This document shows, piece by piece, positions 16,684-25,629 of a stretch of DNA of 64,000 bases (the stretch's first letter is position 1; each line of letters begins with the position of its first letter). The stretch is from Nonlabens sp. Hel1_33_55 (GTDB lineage Bacteria; Bacteroidota; Bacteroidia; Flavobacteriales; Flavobacteriaceae). The notes under the pieces are model-generated. The model saw only the letters and a list, made by a program, of their open reading frames with translations, made no database searches and was not told where the DNA came from. The translations under genes were made by a program, and so were the position numbers. Location: NCBI RefSeq assembly GCF_900101765.1, contig NZ_LT627735.1, forward strand, positions 1,240,001 through 1,304,000, given 5' to 3'.

Positions 16684-18612
16684 CTAGTCCCATTTCTTAC
16701 CGAAGAACTTAGATCTTCCTGCTCCTTTTTTTCCGCCTTTGGAAGATGAGGAACGATCTCTACCAGAATCGCTATCGGTAGTTTTGGTACTGCGACCTTT
16801 GAATCCGCCAGATCTAGGTTCTGAAGGTGCATCACCATCAGAGCGACGTCCTTTATATCCACCACCAGAATCACCATCAGATCTGCGACCTTTGAAGCCA
16901 CCACCATCGCGTTTGCCTTTGAAGCCACCGCTGCGACCACCGCGATCTCTAGATTCGGTTACTTTACCGTGATGTTCATCTACTCTAAGTTCACGACCAT
17001 CGCGTTGCGTACCGTTTACCTTGAGCATTTGGGAAGCGACTTCTTCTTTTACATCCATAAAAGAGTGTGCTCCATCGAGAACAATGCGTCCTATATCATC
17101 ACCGGTAAGTCCAGTCACATCACAAACGTAACCCAATAAAGCTCCTTTGTTAATGTTGTCCTTGCGTCCCAAATTGATAAAGTAGGTTTTCATTCCTTCT
17201 TCTTTACCTCTATCGTTGGTGCGACCACGTTCACGACCACCACGTTGACGATCACCGCGACCACCACGATCATCATCACGACCTTTAGAACGGTCGTTGA
17301 CATCTTTAATGGAGTTACGTTTGTAAATCGAGTTATATTCTTTAGTCAACAGTCTTGCGATCAAATCTTCCTTAGAAACTTCTTCCAAGCCTTTTATCAC
17401 ACTTGCCATAAGCTCATCACTTATCTTAGGATTGATCTCTTGGTTTTTGAGATTGTCTGACCAGCGAGCAATACGCTTTTCTGTAATCGCGTCCAGTGCT
17501 GGAACCTCTGCTGGCGCAAAACTTATTCCTAATTTGCTGGCGATGTATTTAAGCTTGCGGTTATCACCTTTAGTGATCAAGGCAAGAGATACTCCTTTTT
17601 TACCAGCACGAGCGGTACGACCAGAACGGTGCGCATAAAACTCAGGATCATCTGGCAAGGCAAAGTGAATCACATGGGTGATATCATCCACATCAATACC
17701 ACGAGCAGCAACATCTGTCGCAATTAGTAATTTCAAATTCTTATCGCGAAAACGTTTCATCGCAGCATCACGCTGTGCTTGTGACATGTCACCGTGCAGA
17801 GCTTCAGTCGCATAGCCGTTGTTATTCAACTCGTCAGCAACTTTTTGTGTATCACGTTTGGTACGGCAAAATACCACGCCAAACATATCTTCATAATAAT
17901 CCAGATAACGACGCAAAGCCTCAGTCTTATCAGAAGCTTTTAATTGCACCGACTGGTGTTCAATGTTAGTATTAACAATATTTTCCTGATTAACGCGTAC
18001 CTCTTCTGGCTGCACCATGTAGGTATCAACAATGCGTTTGATCTCGCGCGCCATGGTTGCACTAAACAACCAGATGCGGCGACCACCATCACTCTTTGAA
18101 AGGATAAAGTCTATGTCTTCCTTGAAGCCCATGTTAAGCATCTCATCTGCTTCATCCAGCACCATGAACTTAAGAGAGTCCAACTTGACTTCCTTACGTT
18201 TCATTAAGTCCATCAAGCGACCTGGAGTCGCTACAACAATCTGTACACCGCGACGTATCTCGCGTATCTGGGTCATTATGTTAGCACCTCCAAAAACGGG
18301 AACCACGTTAAGCTTGCCCATCTTTTGGGACATTTGCTCCATTTGCCCACAAATTTGTTGGGCAAGTTCTCGAGTAGGTGCAAGAATCAATGCCTGCGTT
18401 TCTCTCGAGTTAATATCTATAAGATCCAATAAGGGTAAACCAAAAGCAGCAGTTTTTCCCGTACCAGTTTGCGCAAGACCTATAAAGTCTCCGTCGTGTT
18501 TCAATAAAATGGGAATGGACTGTTGCTGAATCTCTGTTGGGGTTTCAAACCCCATTTCAGCGAGGCCGTCTAGTAACGGCTGTGAGAGCCCTAAGGCTTC
18601 AAAATTTTTCAA
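16684..18612 (-). CDS. DEAD-box ATP-dependent RNA helicase with RGG tail
   Basis: About 642 residues. The helicase core is at about 1-360 with the Q motif (MGFETPTEIQQQSIP), AQTGTGKT, PTRELAQQ, TPGRLMD, DEAD, SAT, and HRSGRTARAGK. A DbpA/CsdA-like RNA-binding domain follows at about 455-535. The tail of about 120 residues is Gly/Arg/Ser/Asp-rich, with repeated GGFKGRRSDGD-type units. This is the DeaD/CsdA type expected in ribosome assembly and cold growth. I place the start at the TTG at 18612, because the longer reading frame begins inside a promoter box (TACTTTTG at 18635-18642), so its first codons cannot be transcribed from it. Confidence 0.9.
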   Translation of the reverse strand: MKNFEALGLSQPLLDGLAEMGFETPTEIQQQSIPILLKHDGDFIGLAQTGTGKTAAFGLPLLDLIDINSRETQALILAPTRELAQQICGQMEQMSQKMGKLNVVPVFGGANIMTQIREIRRGVQIVVATPGRLMDLMKRKEVKLDSLKFMVLDEADEMLNMGFKEDIDFILSKSDGGRRIWLFSATMAREIKRIVDTYMVQPEEVRVNQENIVNTNIEHQSVQLKASDKTEALRRYLDYYEDMFGVVFCRTKRDTQKVADELNNNGYATEALHGDMSQAQRDAAMKRFRDKNLKLLIATDVAARGIDVDDITHVIHFALPDDPEFYAHRSGRTARAGKKGVSLALITKGDNRKLKYIASKLGISFAPAEVPALDAITEKRIARWSDNLKNQEINPKISDELMASVIKGLEEVSKEDLIARLLTKEYNSIYKRNSIKDVNDRSKGRDDDRGGRGDRQRGGRERGRTNDRGKEEGMKTYFINLGRKDNINKGALLGYVCDVTGLTGDDIGRIVLDGAHSFMDVKEEVASQMLKVNGTQRDGRELRVDEHHGKVTESRDRGGRSGGFKGKRDGGGFKGRRSDGDSGGGYKGRRSDGDAPSEPRSGGFKGRSTKTTDSDSGRDRSSSSKGGKKGAGRSKFFGKKWD

Positions 18613-18634
18613 ATAACTGTCTTTAATTATTTTG

Positions 18635-18642
18635 CAAAAGTA
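18635..18642 (-). promoter_or_regulatory. Promoter -7 box of the DEAD-box helicase
   Basis: TACTTTTG followed by C, 22 bp before the proposed TTG start. It decides against the upstream TTG at 18645. Confidence 0.6.
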
Positions 18643-18729
18643 CAAATAATTGATGGCATTGCAGCGTGTATTAACGTTTTGGTTATCAGCTTCTAAAAGC
18701 GCTAGGCTTGCAACTTATTCGATAATTAA

Positions 18730-19296
18730 TCAGTCAATGAATTCTACAAACTCTTCTATCGATTTCCTTTTGGGTAAATCGGTTGTTTGAGACTCGACCG
18801 TTCCCATGTAGAAAAAGCCTAGAAACTTGTCGTTTTCAGAAGTTTCTATAGTTTGAAATTCTGCCATGTGTGCAAAGCTTTTTGGTGAGCTCCAGTAAGC
18901 GCCATAACCCAGCTCATGAGCCATGAGCCACATATTTTGCACACTCATGGACACCGCGGCAACTTCTTCCCATTCTGGCAACTTCTCTTTGGGATCGCGA
19001 TTTAAAAAGATTAGAACAACGGCAGATGACTGCTGCATTTTGTCGGCCATTTTGCGGGCCTTGATACCAGATTTGCTTGTATTCTTTTCAAATTGATCTT
19101 TCATAAAGTCACCCAGCTTTTCCAGACCAGCACCGCGTACCACCTTATACTTCCACGGTTGGGTTTTCTTGTGCGTGGGCGCCCATCGAGCTGCCTCTAA
19201 TATTTGATTCAAATGGTCAGCATGGATTTCGCCTTGGGTATAATCGGCGGGAAATCTGGAACGGCGATGTTGTATGGTTTCTAAAAGTGTCTTCAT
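18730..19296 (-). CDS. Nitroreductase-family protein
   Basis: A 188-residue FMN-dependent oxidoreductase of the nitroreductase fold. FMN-binding features are RRSRFP near the N-terminus, EAARWAPTHKKTQPWKYKVV at about 35-54, and the late GYGAYWSSP segment. It is close to the YdjA type in size. The physiological substrate is not known. It is a single gene, divergent from YifB. A near-consensus TATCTTTA box ends 4 bp before its ATG. Confidence 0.85.
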   Translation of the reverse strand: MKTLLETIQHRRSRFPADYTQGEIHADHLNQILEAARWAPTHKKTQPWKYKVVRGAGLEKLGDFMKDQFEKNTSKSGIKARKMADKMQQSSAVVLIFLNRDPKEKLPEWEEVAAVSMSVQNMWLMAHELGYGAYWSSPKSFAHMAEFQTIETSENDKFLGFFYMGTVESQTTDLPKRKSIEEFVEFID

Positions 19297-19300
19297 ATTT

Positions 19301-19308
19301 TAAAGATA
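19301..19308 (-). promoter_or_regulatory. Near-consensus -7 box 4 bp before the nitroreductase start
   Basis: TATCTTTA matches TAnnTTTG except for the last base. Confidence 0.4.
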
Positions 19309-19318
19309 GTGGTGAGTT

Positions 19319-19334
19319 CGCTTTCGCGAAAGCG
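19319..19334. repeat. Dispersed palindrome copy 8 (exact)
   Basis: Exact 16-mer in the divergent intergenic region between the nitroreductase and YifB genes. Confidence 0.95.
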
Positions 19335-19452
19335 TAATTCCTCCCAATCTTAAAAGTTGCCATAACTTTAAGATCTCGAATAATATTGCTGCAATTTATC
19401 CATCATTATATCTTTAAGTGTATTTGCCTATTTTTAAACCAAAGACCAACCC

Positions 19453-20991
19453 ATGTTAACCAAAGTTTACGGTAGTGCCGTTTTTGGCGTTGAGGCGCAA
19501 ACCATTACCGTTGAGGTAAATGCCGCGACCGGGATAGGCTATCATCTTGTGGGATTGCCCGACAAAGCCATTAGTGAAAGTTCCTATAGAATTGCTGCGG
19601 CACTTTCCAACGTAGGTTACAAAATGCCTGGCAAAAAACTCATCATCAACCTCTCTCCTGCCGATTTGCGCAAGGAAGGAAGCGCCTATGACTTGCCCAT
19701 CGCGATAGGAATCATGGTTTCCTCAAATTTGATCAAAGCAGATGATCTAGACAAATATATCATCATGGGCGAGGTATCCCTTGATGGAACGTTGCAACCT
19801 ATAAAAGGTGCTTTGCCCATCGCTATTAAAGCGAGAGAGGAAGGTTTCAAGGGATTCATTTTGCCTAAGCATAATGCGCGAGAAGCCGCCATAGTCAATG
19901 ACCTCAATGTGTATGGCGTAGAGAATATTTCTGAGGTGATTCAGTTTTTTGACAAAGGAGTGGAATTGGAAGAAACCATCGTGGACACTCGCGATGAATT
20001 CTTTCAGGCACTGGAGCATCCAGAATTTGATTTTAGCGATGTGAAAGGTCAGGAATCCATCAAGCGATGCATGGAAATTGCAGCAGCTGGTGGCCATAAT
20101 ATCATTCTCATAGGTCCACCAGGTGCTGGTAAAACAATGCTGGCCAAACGCTTGCCTTCCATCCTACCACCCATGACATTGCAGGAAGCATTGGAAACTA
20201 CCAAAATTCATAGCGTTGCAGGGCGAACGCTTGAAAAGGCAGGACTCATGGCGCAACGGCCGTTTAGGAGTCCGCATCATACTATTTCAGATGTCGCTCT
20301 CGTCGGCGGTGGAGCTTATCCACAGCCTGGCGAAATCTCATTATCGCATAACGGTGTACTTTTTCTCGACGAACTACCAGAATTTAAAAGAGGTGTTTTA
20401 GAGGTCATGCGACAGCCTCTGGAGGACCGTGAAGTGACCATCTCTAGAGCCAAATTTACCATTACTTATCCGTCCAGTTTCATGCTGGTCGCGAGTATGA
20501 ATCCCAGCCCAAGTGGTTACTTCAATGATCCTAGCGCACCCGTACAAAGTAGCCCTGCAGAAATGCAGCGCTACCTAAGCAAAGTCTCTGGACCACTGTT
20601 AGATAGAATCGACATTCATATTGAGGTAACACCTGTTCCTTTTGATAAATTAACCGAAGAAAGGCTTGCAGAAAAGTCTACGGTAATACGTGAGCGAGTG
20701 ACGGCTGCAAGAGATGTTCAAACAGCACGCTTTCGCGAAAGCGAGAAGACTCATTACAATGCTCAAATGGGAACTAAGGAGATCAGAAAACACTGTGCGC
20801 TGGACGATGCCAGCAAAGATTTATTGAAAAATGCTATGGAACGCTTAAATTTGAGCGCTCGAGCGTATGACAGAATTTTAAAAGTCGCAAGAACGATCGC
20901 AGATCTTGAAAAATCTGATCAAATTAACGGCACTCACATTGCTGAAGCGATCCAATATCGCAGTCTAGATCGTGATGGATGGCTAGCATAA
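19453..20991 (+). CDS. YifB/ComM-family Mg-chelatase-like AAA+ ATPase
   Basis: A 512-residue protein. The N-terminal ChlI domain spans about 20-140. The Mg-chelatase AAA+ core has Walker A GPPGAGKTMLAKRLP (about 219-233), FRSPHHTISD, the Walker B-like LFLDELPEF, and a C-terminal lid domain at about 410-505. ComM/YifB proteins act as hexameric helicases that promote branch migration when transformed DNA is integrated in naturally competent bacteria. That makes it of interest beside a dense palindromic repeat, although YifB is widespread. It carries one exact palindrome, read as RFRES. The Hpt gene starts 10 bp after its stop. Confidence 0.93.
   Translation: MLTKVYGSAVFGVEAQTITVEVNAATGIGYHLVGLPDKAISESSYRIAAALSNVGYKMPGKKLIINLSPADLRKEGSAYDLPIAIGIMVSSNLIKADDLDKYIIMGEVSLDGTLQPIKGALPIAIKAREEGFKGFILPKHNAREAAIVNDLNVYGVENISEVIQFFDKGVELEETIVDTRDEFFQALEHPEFDFSDVKGQESIKRCMEIAAAGGHNIILIGPPGAGKTMLAKRLPSILPPMTLQEALETTKIHSVAGRTLEKAGLMAQRPFRSPHHTISDVALVGGGAYPQPGEISLSHNGVLFLDELPEFKRGVLEVMRQPLEDREVTISRAKFTITYPSSFMLVASMNPSPSGYFNDPSAPVQSSPAEMQRYLSKVSGPLLDRIDIHIEVTPVPFDKLTEERLAEKSTVIRERVTAARDVQTARFRESEKTHYNAQMGTKEIRKHCALDDASKDLLKNAMERLNLSARAYDRILKVARTIADLEKSDQINGTHIAEAIQYRSLDRDGWLA
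20728..20743. repeat. Dispersed palindrome copy 9 (exact)
   Basis: Exact 16-mer inside the YifB gene, read as RFRES. Confidence 0.95.
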
Positions 20992-21001
20992 ATAGTAGGA
21001 T

Positions 21002-21370
21002 ATGAGCAGAAATGACATTCTTGAATTAGAGCAGTTGAGAGAATCCTTTGGCGAGGATCCAGATACTTTTGTGGCAGTACTTGAAATGTTCATGCAGGAA
21101 GTTCCTATGGATTATGACGACTTGATCAGTAAGATGGGTCAGGAAGATTATTATGCCTCTGGATTGCTGGCTCACAAGGTAAAGAGCAGCTACAGAATGC
21201 TGGGCATGGAAAAGGAAACCTTGCTACTACAAGAAATCGAGGATCGAGCTAAGCGCAAGGAAAATACTGATGAGATTCCAGCGCTCTTTAAACAGTTCCA
21301 GGAAGGTTATGATGAAGGCCTGAAACTAATCATGCGCACCATCAAGCATTTGAAGAAAACCAGAAGGTAG
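21002..21370 (+). CDS. Hpt-domain phosphotransfer protein
   Basis: A 122-residue all-helical protein. The phosphotransfer His58 lies in LLAHKVKSSYRMLGM, the usual H-x-x-K-[SG]-[SA] Hpt motif followed by a hydrophobic helix. It would shuttle phosphate between a hybrid kinase and a response regulator. No kinase is adjacent, so its partners must be elsewhere. It probably shares a transcript with yifB, 10 bp upstream. Confidence 0.85.
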   Translation: MSRNDILELEQLRESFGEDPDTFVAVLEMFMQEVPMDYDDLISKMGQEDYYASGLLAHKVKSSYRMLGMEKETLLLQEIEDRAKRKENTDEIPALFKQFQEGYDEGLKLIMRTIKHLKKTRR

Positions 21371-21484
21371 TCTCTCTTTTAATCACTTTAAATTTATTCT
21401 TAATTGTATAAGATTGATAGCGTCTAATGATTGCTATCATCTCCATTTTATATACCTTTTACAACAATCGAGTAATTACATACC

Positions 21485-22375
21485 ATGAAAAATATTACCA
21501 TTATAGGAGCCGGAACAATGGGTAACGGCATAGCACATACTTTTGCACAATCAGGATTTAAAGTCTCACTAGTTGACATCTCTCAAGAAGCGATAGATCG
21601 AGGAGTGGGCACCATTAGCAAGAATCTGGATCGAATGATCGCTAAGGATAAAATTACAGATGCTGATAAATCTAAAACCTTAGAAAACATCTCTTCCTTT
21701 ACTAATGTTTCTGAAGGAGTGAAAAATGCAGACCTTATCGTTGAGGCTGCTACAGAAAATCTTGATCTGAAATTGAAGATTTTCAAGCAAATGGATGAAG
21801 CTGCACCAGCAGATTGTATTCTAGCAACAAACACATCCTCGATATCCATCACGCAAATTGCTGCCGTAACGAGCAGGCCTGATAAGGTAATTGGGATGCA
21901 CTTTATGAATCCTGTGCCTATTATGAAATTAGTAGAAATCATTCGTGGTTATTCAACTAGCGATGAGGTTACCAAAACAATTATGGAGTTGTCTGAAGAA
22001 TTAGGCAAAACACCAACTGAGGTGAACGACTATCCAGGATTTGTGGCTAACCGTATCCTGATGCCCATGATCAATGAGGCTATTGAAACGCTGTATAATG
22101 GCGTTGCAGGTGTTGAAGAAATCGATACCGTGATGAAATTAGGTATGGCGCATCCTATGGGGCCATTACAGCTCGCCGATTTTATAGGTCTTGATGTTTG
22201 TCTTTCTATTCTAAATGTGATGTACGACGGATTCAAGAACCCGAAATATGCTCCATGTCCGCTATTGGTAAATATGGTAATGGCTGGTAAAAAAGGAGTA
22301 AAATCTGGTGAAGGTTTTTACGATTATTCTGAGTCTAGGAAAGCGGAGAAGGTATCTATTAGTTTCAAGAAATAA
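21485..22375 (+). CDS. 3-hydroxybutyryl-CoA dehydrogenase
   Basis: A 296-residue enzyme of the 3-hydroxyacyl-CoA dehydrogenase family. The NAD site is GAGTMGNGIAHTFA (residues about 7-20). The catalytic region has SSISITQIA, GMHFMNPVPIMKLVEI with the catalytic His, and the Glu and Asn of the NDYPGFVANRILMPMINEA segment. The C-terminal domain ends with GVKSGEGFYDY. It interconverts acetoacetyl-CoA and 3-hydroxybutyryl-CoA. An orphan lipoprotein gene begins 4 bp after its stop. Confidence 0.93.
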   Translation: MKNITIIGAGTMGNGIAHTFAQSGFKVSLVDISQEAIDRGVGTISKNLDRMIAKDKITDADKSKTLENISSFTNVSEGVKNADLIVEAATENLDLKLKIFKQMDEAAPADCILATNTSSISITQIAAVTSRPDKVIGMHFMNPVPIMKLVEIIRGYSTSDEVTKTIMELSEELGKTPTEVNDYPGFVANRILMPMINEAIETLYNGVAGVEEIDTVMKLGMAHPMGPLQLADFIGLDVCLSILNVMYDGFKNPKYAPCPLLVNMVMAGKKGVKSGEGFYDYSESRKAEKVSISFKK

Positions 22376-22379
22376 CAAT

Positions 22380-22808
22380 ATGAAAAACAATATTTTCTTA
22401 CTTGTATTTTGCCTTATTATAGCTTCATGCAGCTGTCCCCAAAATATACAAACGAATGCTGGCGATTCTGGTAATATCATTGCTCCAAAATTTGCTCAAA
22501 ATAGTAATCTTTTTGTTCAACAAATTAAACAAATAGCTCAGACAGAAAATTTCTTTTATGGTGTGCAAAAAATAGCTTTGAATGGGCAGAATAAATTAGC
22601 GTTTTCTTTCGAATTAGAAAATCCAAAGATCGACTTAAGCAATGATGGGGAAGTCAAAAAGCTTGCCCATAAACTTGAACCAATATTCAAAAATAATATT
22701 ACAAACTTGAGTTCTGTGGACTATTTTCTACTCGTATTTTCAAAAGTTGAACTTATCGATAATATTGAGAATAAATTAGTTACTACTATAACAATGGAAA
22801 CAAAGTAA
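22380..22808 (+). CDS. Orphan small lipoprotein
   Basis: About 142 residues. It has a clear lipoprotein signal (MKNNIFLLVFCLIIASCSC) and I recognise no domain in the mature part. I chose the ATG at 22380, since an upstream start would overlap the previous gene in another frame and lacks a signal peptide. It is markedly AT-rich. It follows the dehydrogenase by 4 bp and abuts the next small gene directly, so the two look like a recently inserted pair. Confidence 0.6.
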   Translation: MKNNIFLLVFCLIIASCSCPQNIQTNAGDSGNIIAPKFAQNSNLFVQQIKQIAQTENFFYGVQKIALNGQNKLAFSFELENPKIDLSNDGEVKKLAHKLEPIFKNNITNLSSVDYFLLVFSKVELIDNIENKLVTTITMETK

Positions 22809-23015
22809 ATGGTTAGAAAAAAATTTTACAACTTTCCAAAATTTAATTCAGAGAATTACATTTTTACTAAGGAAGTTAAGTCTGAAACTAAAGCCACTAT
22901 CATTAGTTACGGTTTGTCTTCAAAATACGATGAATCAATAACTAAAAACATTAGGGATCCGAAATTCGATTCTCGCAATGATCACCTACTTAAAGTAAAG
23001 GAATCCATGCTATAA
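22809..23015 (+). CDS. Hypothetical small protein, unrecognised
   Basis: A 68-residue, lysine-rich, highly charged protein with no membrane segment. Its ATG follows the lipoprotein stop with no gap. A composition-only check cannot tell a real short gene from the 3' remnant of a longer one. The following 150 bp are AT-rich and hold nothing I can name. Confidence 0.4.
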   Translation: MVRKKFYNFPKFNSENYIFTKEVKSETKATIISYGLSSKYDESITKNIRDPKFDSRNDHLLKVKESML

Positions 23016-23168
23016 AGCATTTGCAAGAAAGAGATATCAAATCTAAAGTTTTATGATTCGCTATGTCTTTATTTTAAAAAATAAGACCATTCTGATTTCA
23101 TATAGAGACAAGATATAGCTGTTTTGAAATATAAAATAAACAGTAAATAGCAATTATACTTCTAAAGA

Positions 23169-24395
23169 ATGCCCAGCATTAAACCATTTAAGGCAATAAG
23201 AGCGACACCTGAAAAGGCGGCGCATGTGATCTCGCGCACCTATCAGGATTATGGTGCTGAGGAATTGGAGGCGCAGCTCAAGTTCAATCCTTTTAGTTTT
23301 TTACATATTCTTAATCCTGGCTACAAATACAGCTATGAGATTACTGGTGAGGAACGGTTCAATCTGGTTCGCAATAGGTTCTTGGAATTTAGAGAGGAGA
23401 ATCATCTCATGAAAGAAGACGCTCCTGCTTTCTATTTGTACGAGAACAAGGATCCGCATCATGAGTATACAGGAATAATTGCTGCCGCTAGCGTTGATGA
23501 CTATCTCAATGACCGCATCAAAAAGCATGAAGACACCTTATCGCACAAAGAAGTGCTTTTTAAGGATTATCTCAAGATTGTGGGGTTTAATGCAGAGCCC
23601 GTTTTGTTGACCTATCAAGATGATGCGAGTATAGATGAAATTACCAGCCAGATAAAGAAAAAATTACCTGACTACCATTTTTATACTACCGATTTTAATC
23701 AGCACAAGATCTGGGCGATCACTGATGCTGATTTAATTCAATCTATCGAGAGTATTTTTTCAAATAAAGAGAAATTGTACATCGCAGACGGTCACCATCG
23801 CAGTTCCAGCTCTTCGTTATTGGCTCAAGAATTAGGCGAACAAAATGATAGTTACAATCATTTTATGAGCTTCCTCATTCCCGAAAGTCAGCTCAATATA
23901 TATGAGTTCAATAGATTAGTTAAGGATCTTAATGGCCATTCTAAAGAGTCTTTTCTCATGCAGCTGGATCAATATTTCAGAATCCAAAACCGAGGTCTCG
24001 AGATTTACAAACCCTCAAAAAAACATCATTTTTCCATGTATTTGGATGGTGATTTCTACAGCCTGTATTTGAGGAAGGATCTATACAAGATTGACACACC
24101 GCTGGATGATCTGGATACCCAAATGTTATACGATCTCGTTTTGCAGCCTATACTAGGCATTGCAGATTTGAGAAACGATGGCCGCATTGATTATAGCTAT
24201 GGTAAATCTGACCTATTGGTGATGAAAGATAAAATTGATCGTGGTGATTTTGCTGTTGGTTTTGGATTGTTTCCAGCGACCGTACAACAAATGAAATCCA
24301 TCGCAGATGCTAACCTAAGAATGCCTCCCAAAAGTACCTTTATTAGACCTAAACTCCCTAGCGGGTTGATCATATACGAATTTGAAAATGAGTAA
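23169..24395 (+). CDS. DUF1015 family protein
   Basis: A 408-residue soluble protein. It opens with PFKAIRATPEKAAHVISRTY and carries the family's central motif YIADGHHRSSSSS at about 200-212 (DGHHR), with HFMSFLIPESQL after it. DUF1015 is widespread and often sits next to serine-biosynthesis genes in Bacteroidota, but its activity is not established in what I can recall. Its 3' end overlaps the YggS gene by 8 bp, so they are coupled. Confidence 0.88.
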   Translation: MPSIKPFKAIRATPEKAAHVISRTYQDYGAEELEAQLKFNPFSFLHILNPGYKYSYEITGEERFNLVRNRFLEFREENHLMKEDAPAFYLYENKDPHHEYTGIIAAASVDDYLNDRIKKHEDTLSHKEVLFKDYLKIVGFNAEPVLLTYQDDASIDEITSQIKKKLPDYHFYTTDFNQHKIWAITDADLIQSIESIFSNKEKLYIADGHHRSSSSSLLAQELGEQNDSYNHFMSFLIPESQLNIYEFNRLVKDLNGHSKESFLMQLDQYFRIQNRGLEIYKPSKKHHFSMYLDGDFYSLYLRKDLYKIDTPLDDLDTQMLYDLVLQPILGIADLRNDGRIDYSYGKSDLLVMKDKIDRGDFAVGFGLFPATVQQMKSIADANLRMPPKSTFIRPKLPSGLIIYEFENE

Positions 24396-25059
24396 AATAG
24401 CAGATAATATAGATCGCTTTCGCGAAAGCGTCGAACCTCAAGCTACACTGGTAGCAGTAAGCAAAACCAAACCTAACAGCGATTTGCAGGAAGCTTATGA
24501 TGCAGGGCAAAGACATCTAGGAGAGAACCGGATCCAGGAAATGACCGAAAAATGGGAAACACTTCCAAAGGACATTCACTGGCACATGATAGGTCACACG
24601 CAGCGCAATAAAGTCAAGTACATGGCTCCTTACGTGCATTTGATACATTCTGTGGACTCACCACGACTGGCTAAGGAAATCAATAAGCAGGCTCGCAATA
24701 ATGATCGGGTGATAAATTGTTTGCTTCAAGTTTTTATTGCAGACGAAGAGAGTAAATACGGTTTTGATGAAAAAGAACTGCTGGACTTTCTAAACTCTGA
24801 CGCTTTTAAAAAACTTGAACATATCAACATCAACGGTTTAATGGGAATGGCCACCTTTACAGACGACAAAGATCAAGTTCGAGCAGAATTCAAATCACTA
24901 AAGTCCATCTTTGAAAAAATCAAATCAGAAGGTTTGCTGGATGATAGACATGAATTTAAAGAGCTTTCCATGGGAATGACCGGTGATTATAAAATCGCAC
25001 TGGAAGAAGGCAGCACTATGGTGCGCATAGGAAGTGCTATTTTTGGTAGCAGAGATTAA
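24388..25059 (+). CDS. YggS-family PLP-binding protein
   Basis: About 223 residues from the ATG at 24388, which overlaps the DUF1015 stop by 8 bp. An alternative TTG two codons earlier is less likely. The PLP lysine is Lys26 in LVAVSKTKP, and further family motifs are GENRIQEM, HWHMIGHTQRNK, and the final LSMGMTGDYKIALEEGSTMV. Proteins of this family hold pyridoxal 5'-phosphate and buffer vitamin B6 and amino-acid metabolism. An exact palindrome sits close to the start codon, read as RFRES within the first 14 residues. Confidence 0.93.
   Translation: MSKIADNIDRFRESVEPQATLVAVSKTKPNSDLQEAYDAGQRHLGENRIQEMTEKWETLPKDIHWHMIGHTQRNKVKYMAPYVHLIHSVDSPRLAKEINKQARNNDRVINCLLQVFIADEESKYGFDEKELLDFLNSDAFKKLEHININGLMGMATFTDDKDQVRAEFKSLKSIFEKIKSEGLLDDRHEFKELSMGMTGDYKIALEEGSTMVRIGSAIFGSRD
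24415..24430. repeat. Dispersed palindrome copy 10 (exact)
   Basis: Exact 16-mer near the 5' end of the YggS gene, read as RFRES. Confidence 0.95.
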
Positions 25060-25076
25060 CCCATAAATTATAGATT

Positions 25077-25475
25077 TTGGAATTAGGATTAAGTGTACCG
25101 GCATTACTTTTCCCTGCTATTTCTTTAACCATGCTCGCCTATAATGCTAGGTATCTTGCTATTGCAGCGCTTATAAGAAATTTACATAGCAGTTACGAGC
25201 AATCAGAATCTGAAGCTATTAGATTGCAGGTAGAGAAACTGCGCAAACGACTCACAATAATAAAAAACATGCAAGCGGTTGCAATCATTAGTTTTATACT
25301 AGCGGTAGTGACGATGTTCTTAATCTACGTTCAGTTGGATTTCTGGGCAAAGCTGGTTTTTGGGATTAGTCTTGTAGCCTTAATGATCTCGCTTCTTCTT
25401 TCATTGATAGAAGTACAATTATCCACTAGAGCGTTGAGCATACAACTACAAAACATGTCTAGATCTAGTAAATAG
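25077..25475 (+). CDS. DUF2721 family membrane protein
   Basis: A 132-residue protein with three hydrophobic helices (about 5-22, 64-86 and 92-112). The N-terminus VPALLFPAISLTMLAYNARYL and the RLxxEKLRKRLTIIKNMQA region fit DUF2721. It uses a TTG start at 25077; no ATG exists before the first helix and the family N-terminus begins exactly there. It follows yggS by 17 bp and is the last gene of that operon. Function unknown. Confidence 0.8.
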   Translation: MELGLSVPALLFPAISLTMLAYNARYLAIAALIRNLHSSYEQSESEAIRLQVEKLRKRLTIIKNMQAVAIISFILAVVTMFLIYVQLDFWAKLVFGISLVALMISLLLSLIEVQLSTRALSIQLQNMSRSSK

Positions 25476-25528
25476 ATATTGTTGTAGTTTCTATTAGTAT
25501 CAACGATCATTTTTTTGAAAAGTTCTTA

Positions 25529-25563
25529 AAAGAGAAAAGACCCTGTAAAGGGTCTTCTCTTTT
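25529..25563. terminator. Bidirectional terminator
   Basis: An A-rich 5' arm pairs with AGGGTCTTCTCTTTT through a GACCC/GGGTC core and a short loop. It lies between two convergent genes and has T-rich exits on both strands. Confidence 0.8.
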
Positions 25564-25629
25564 CTACAATCTACTCTACAAATTGTACTTTGAAATTGTA
25601 ATGCCTTCCGGCTTATTTATTAATTCTAA

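Noticed and set aside
17740..17760. Palindrome-like TTATCGCGAAAACGTTTC in the helicase gene
   Set aside because: It keeps only the CGCGAAA core and breaks symmetry in several positions; it encodes the conserved RFRDKN region and is probably a chance match.
18032..18529. 165-residue plus-strand frame opposite the DEAD-box helicase
   Set aside because: Shadow frame antisense to conserved helicase motifs; no independent evidence.
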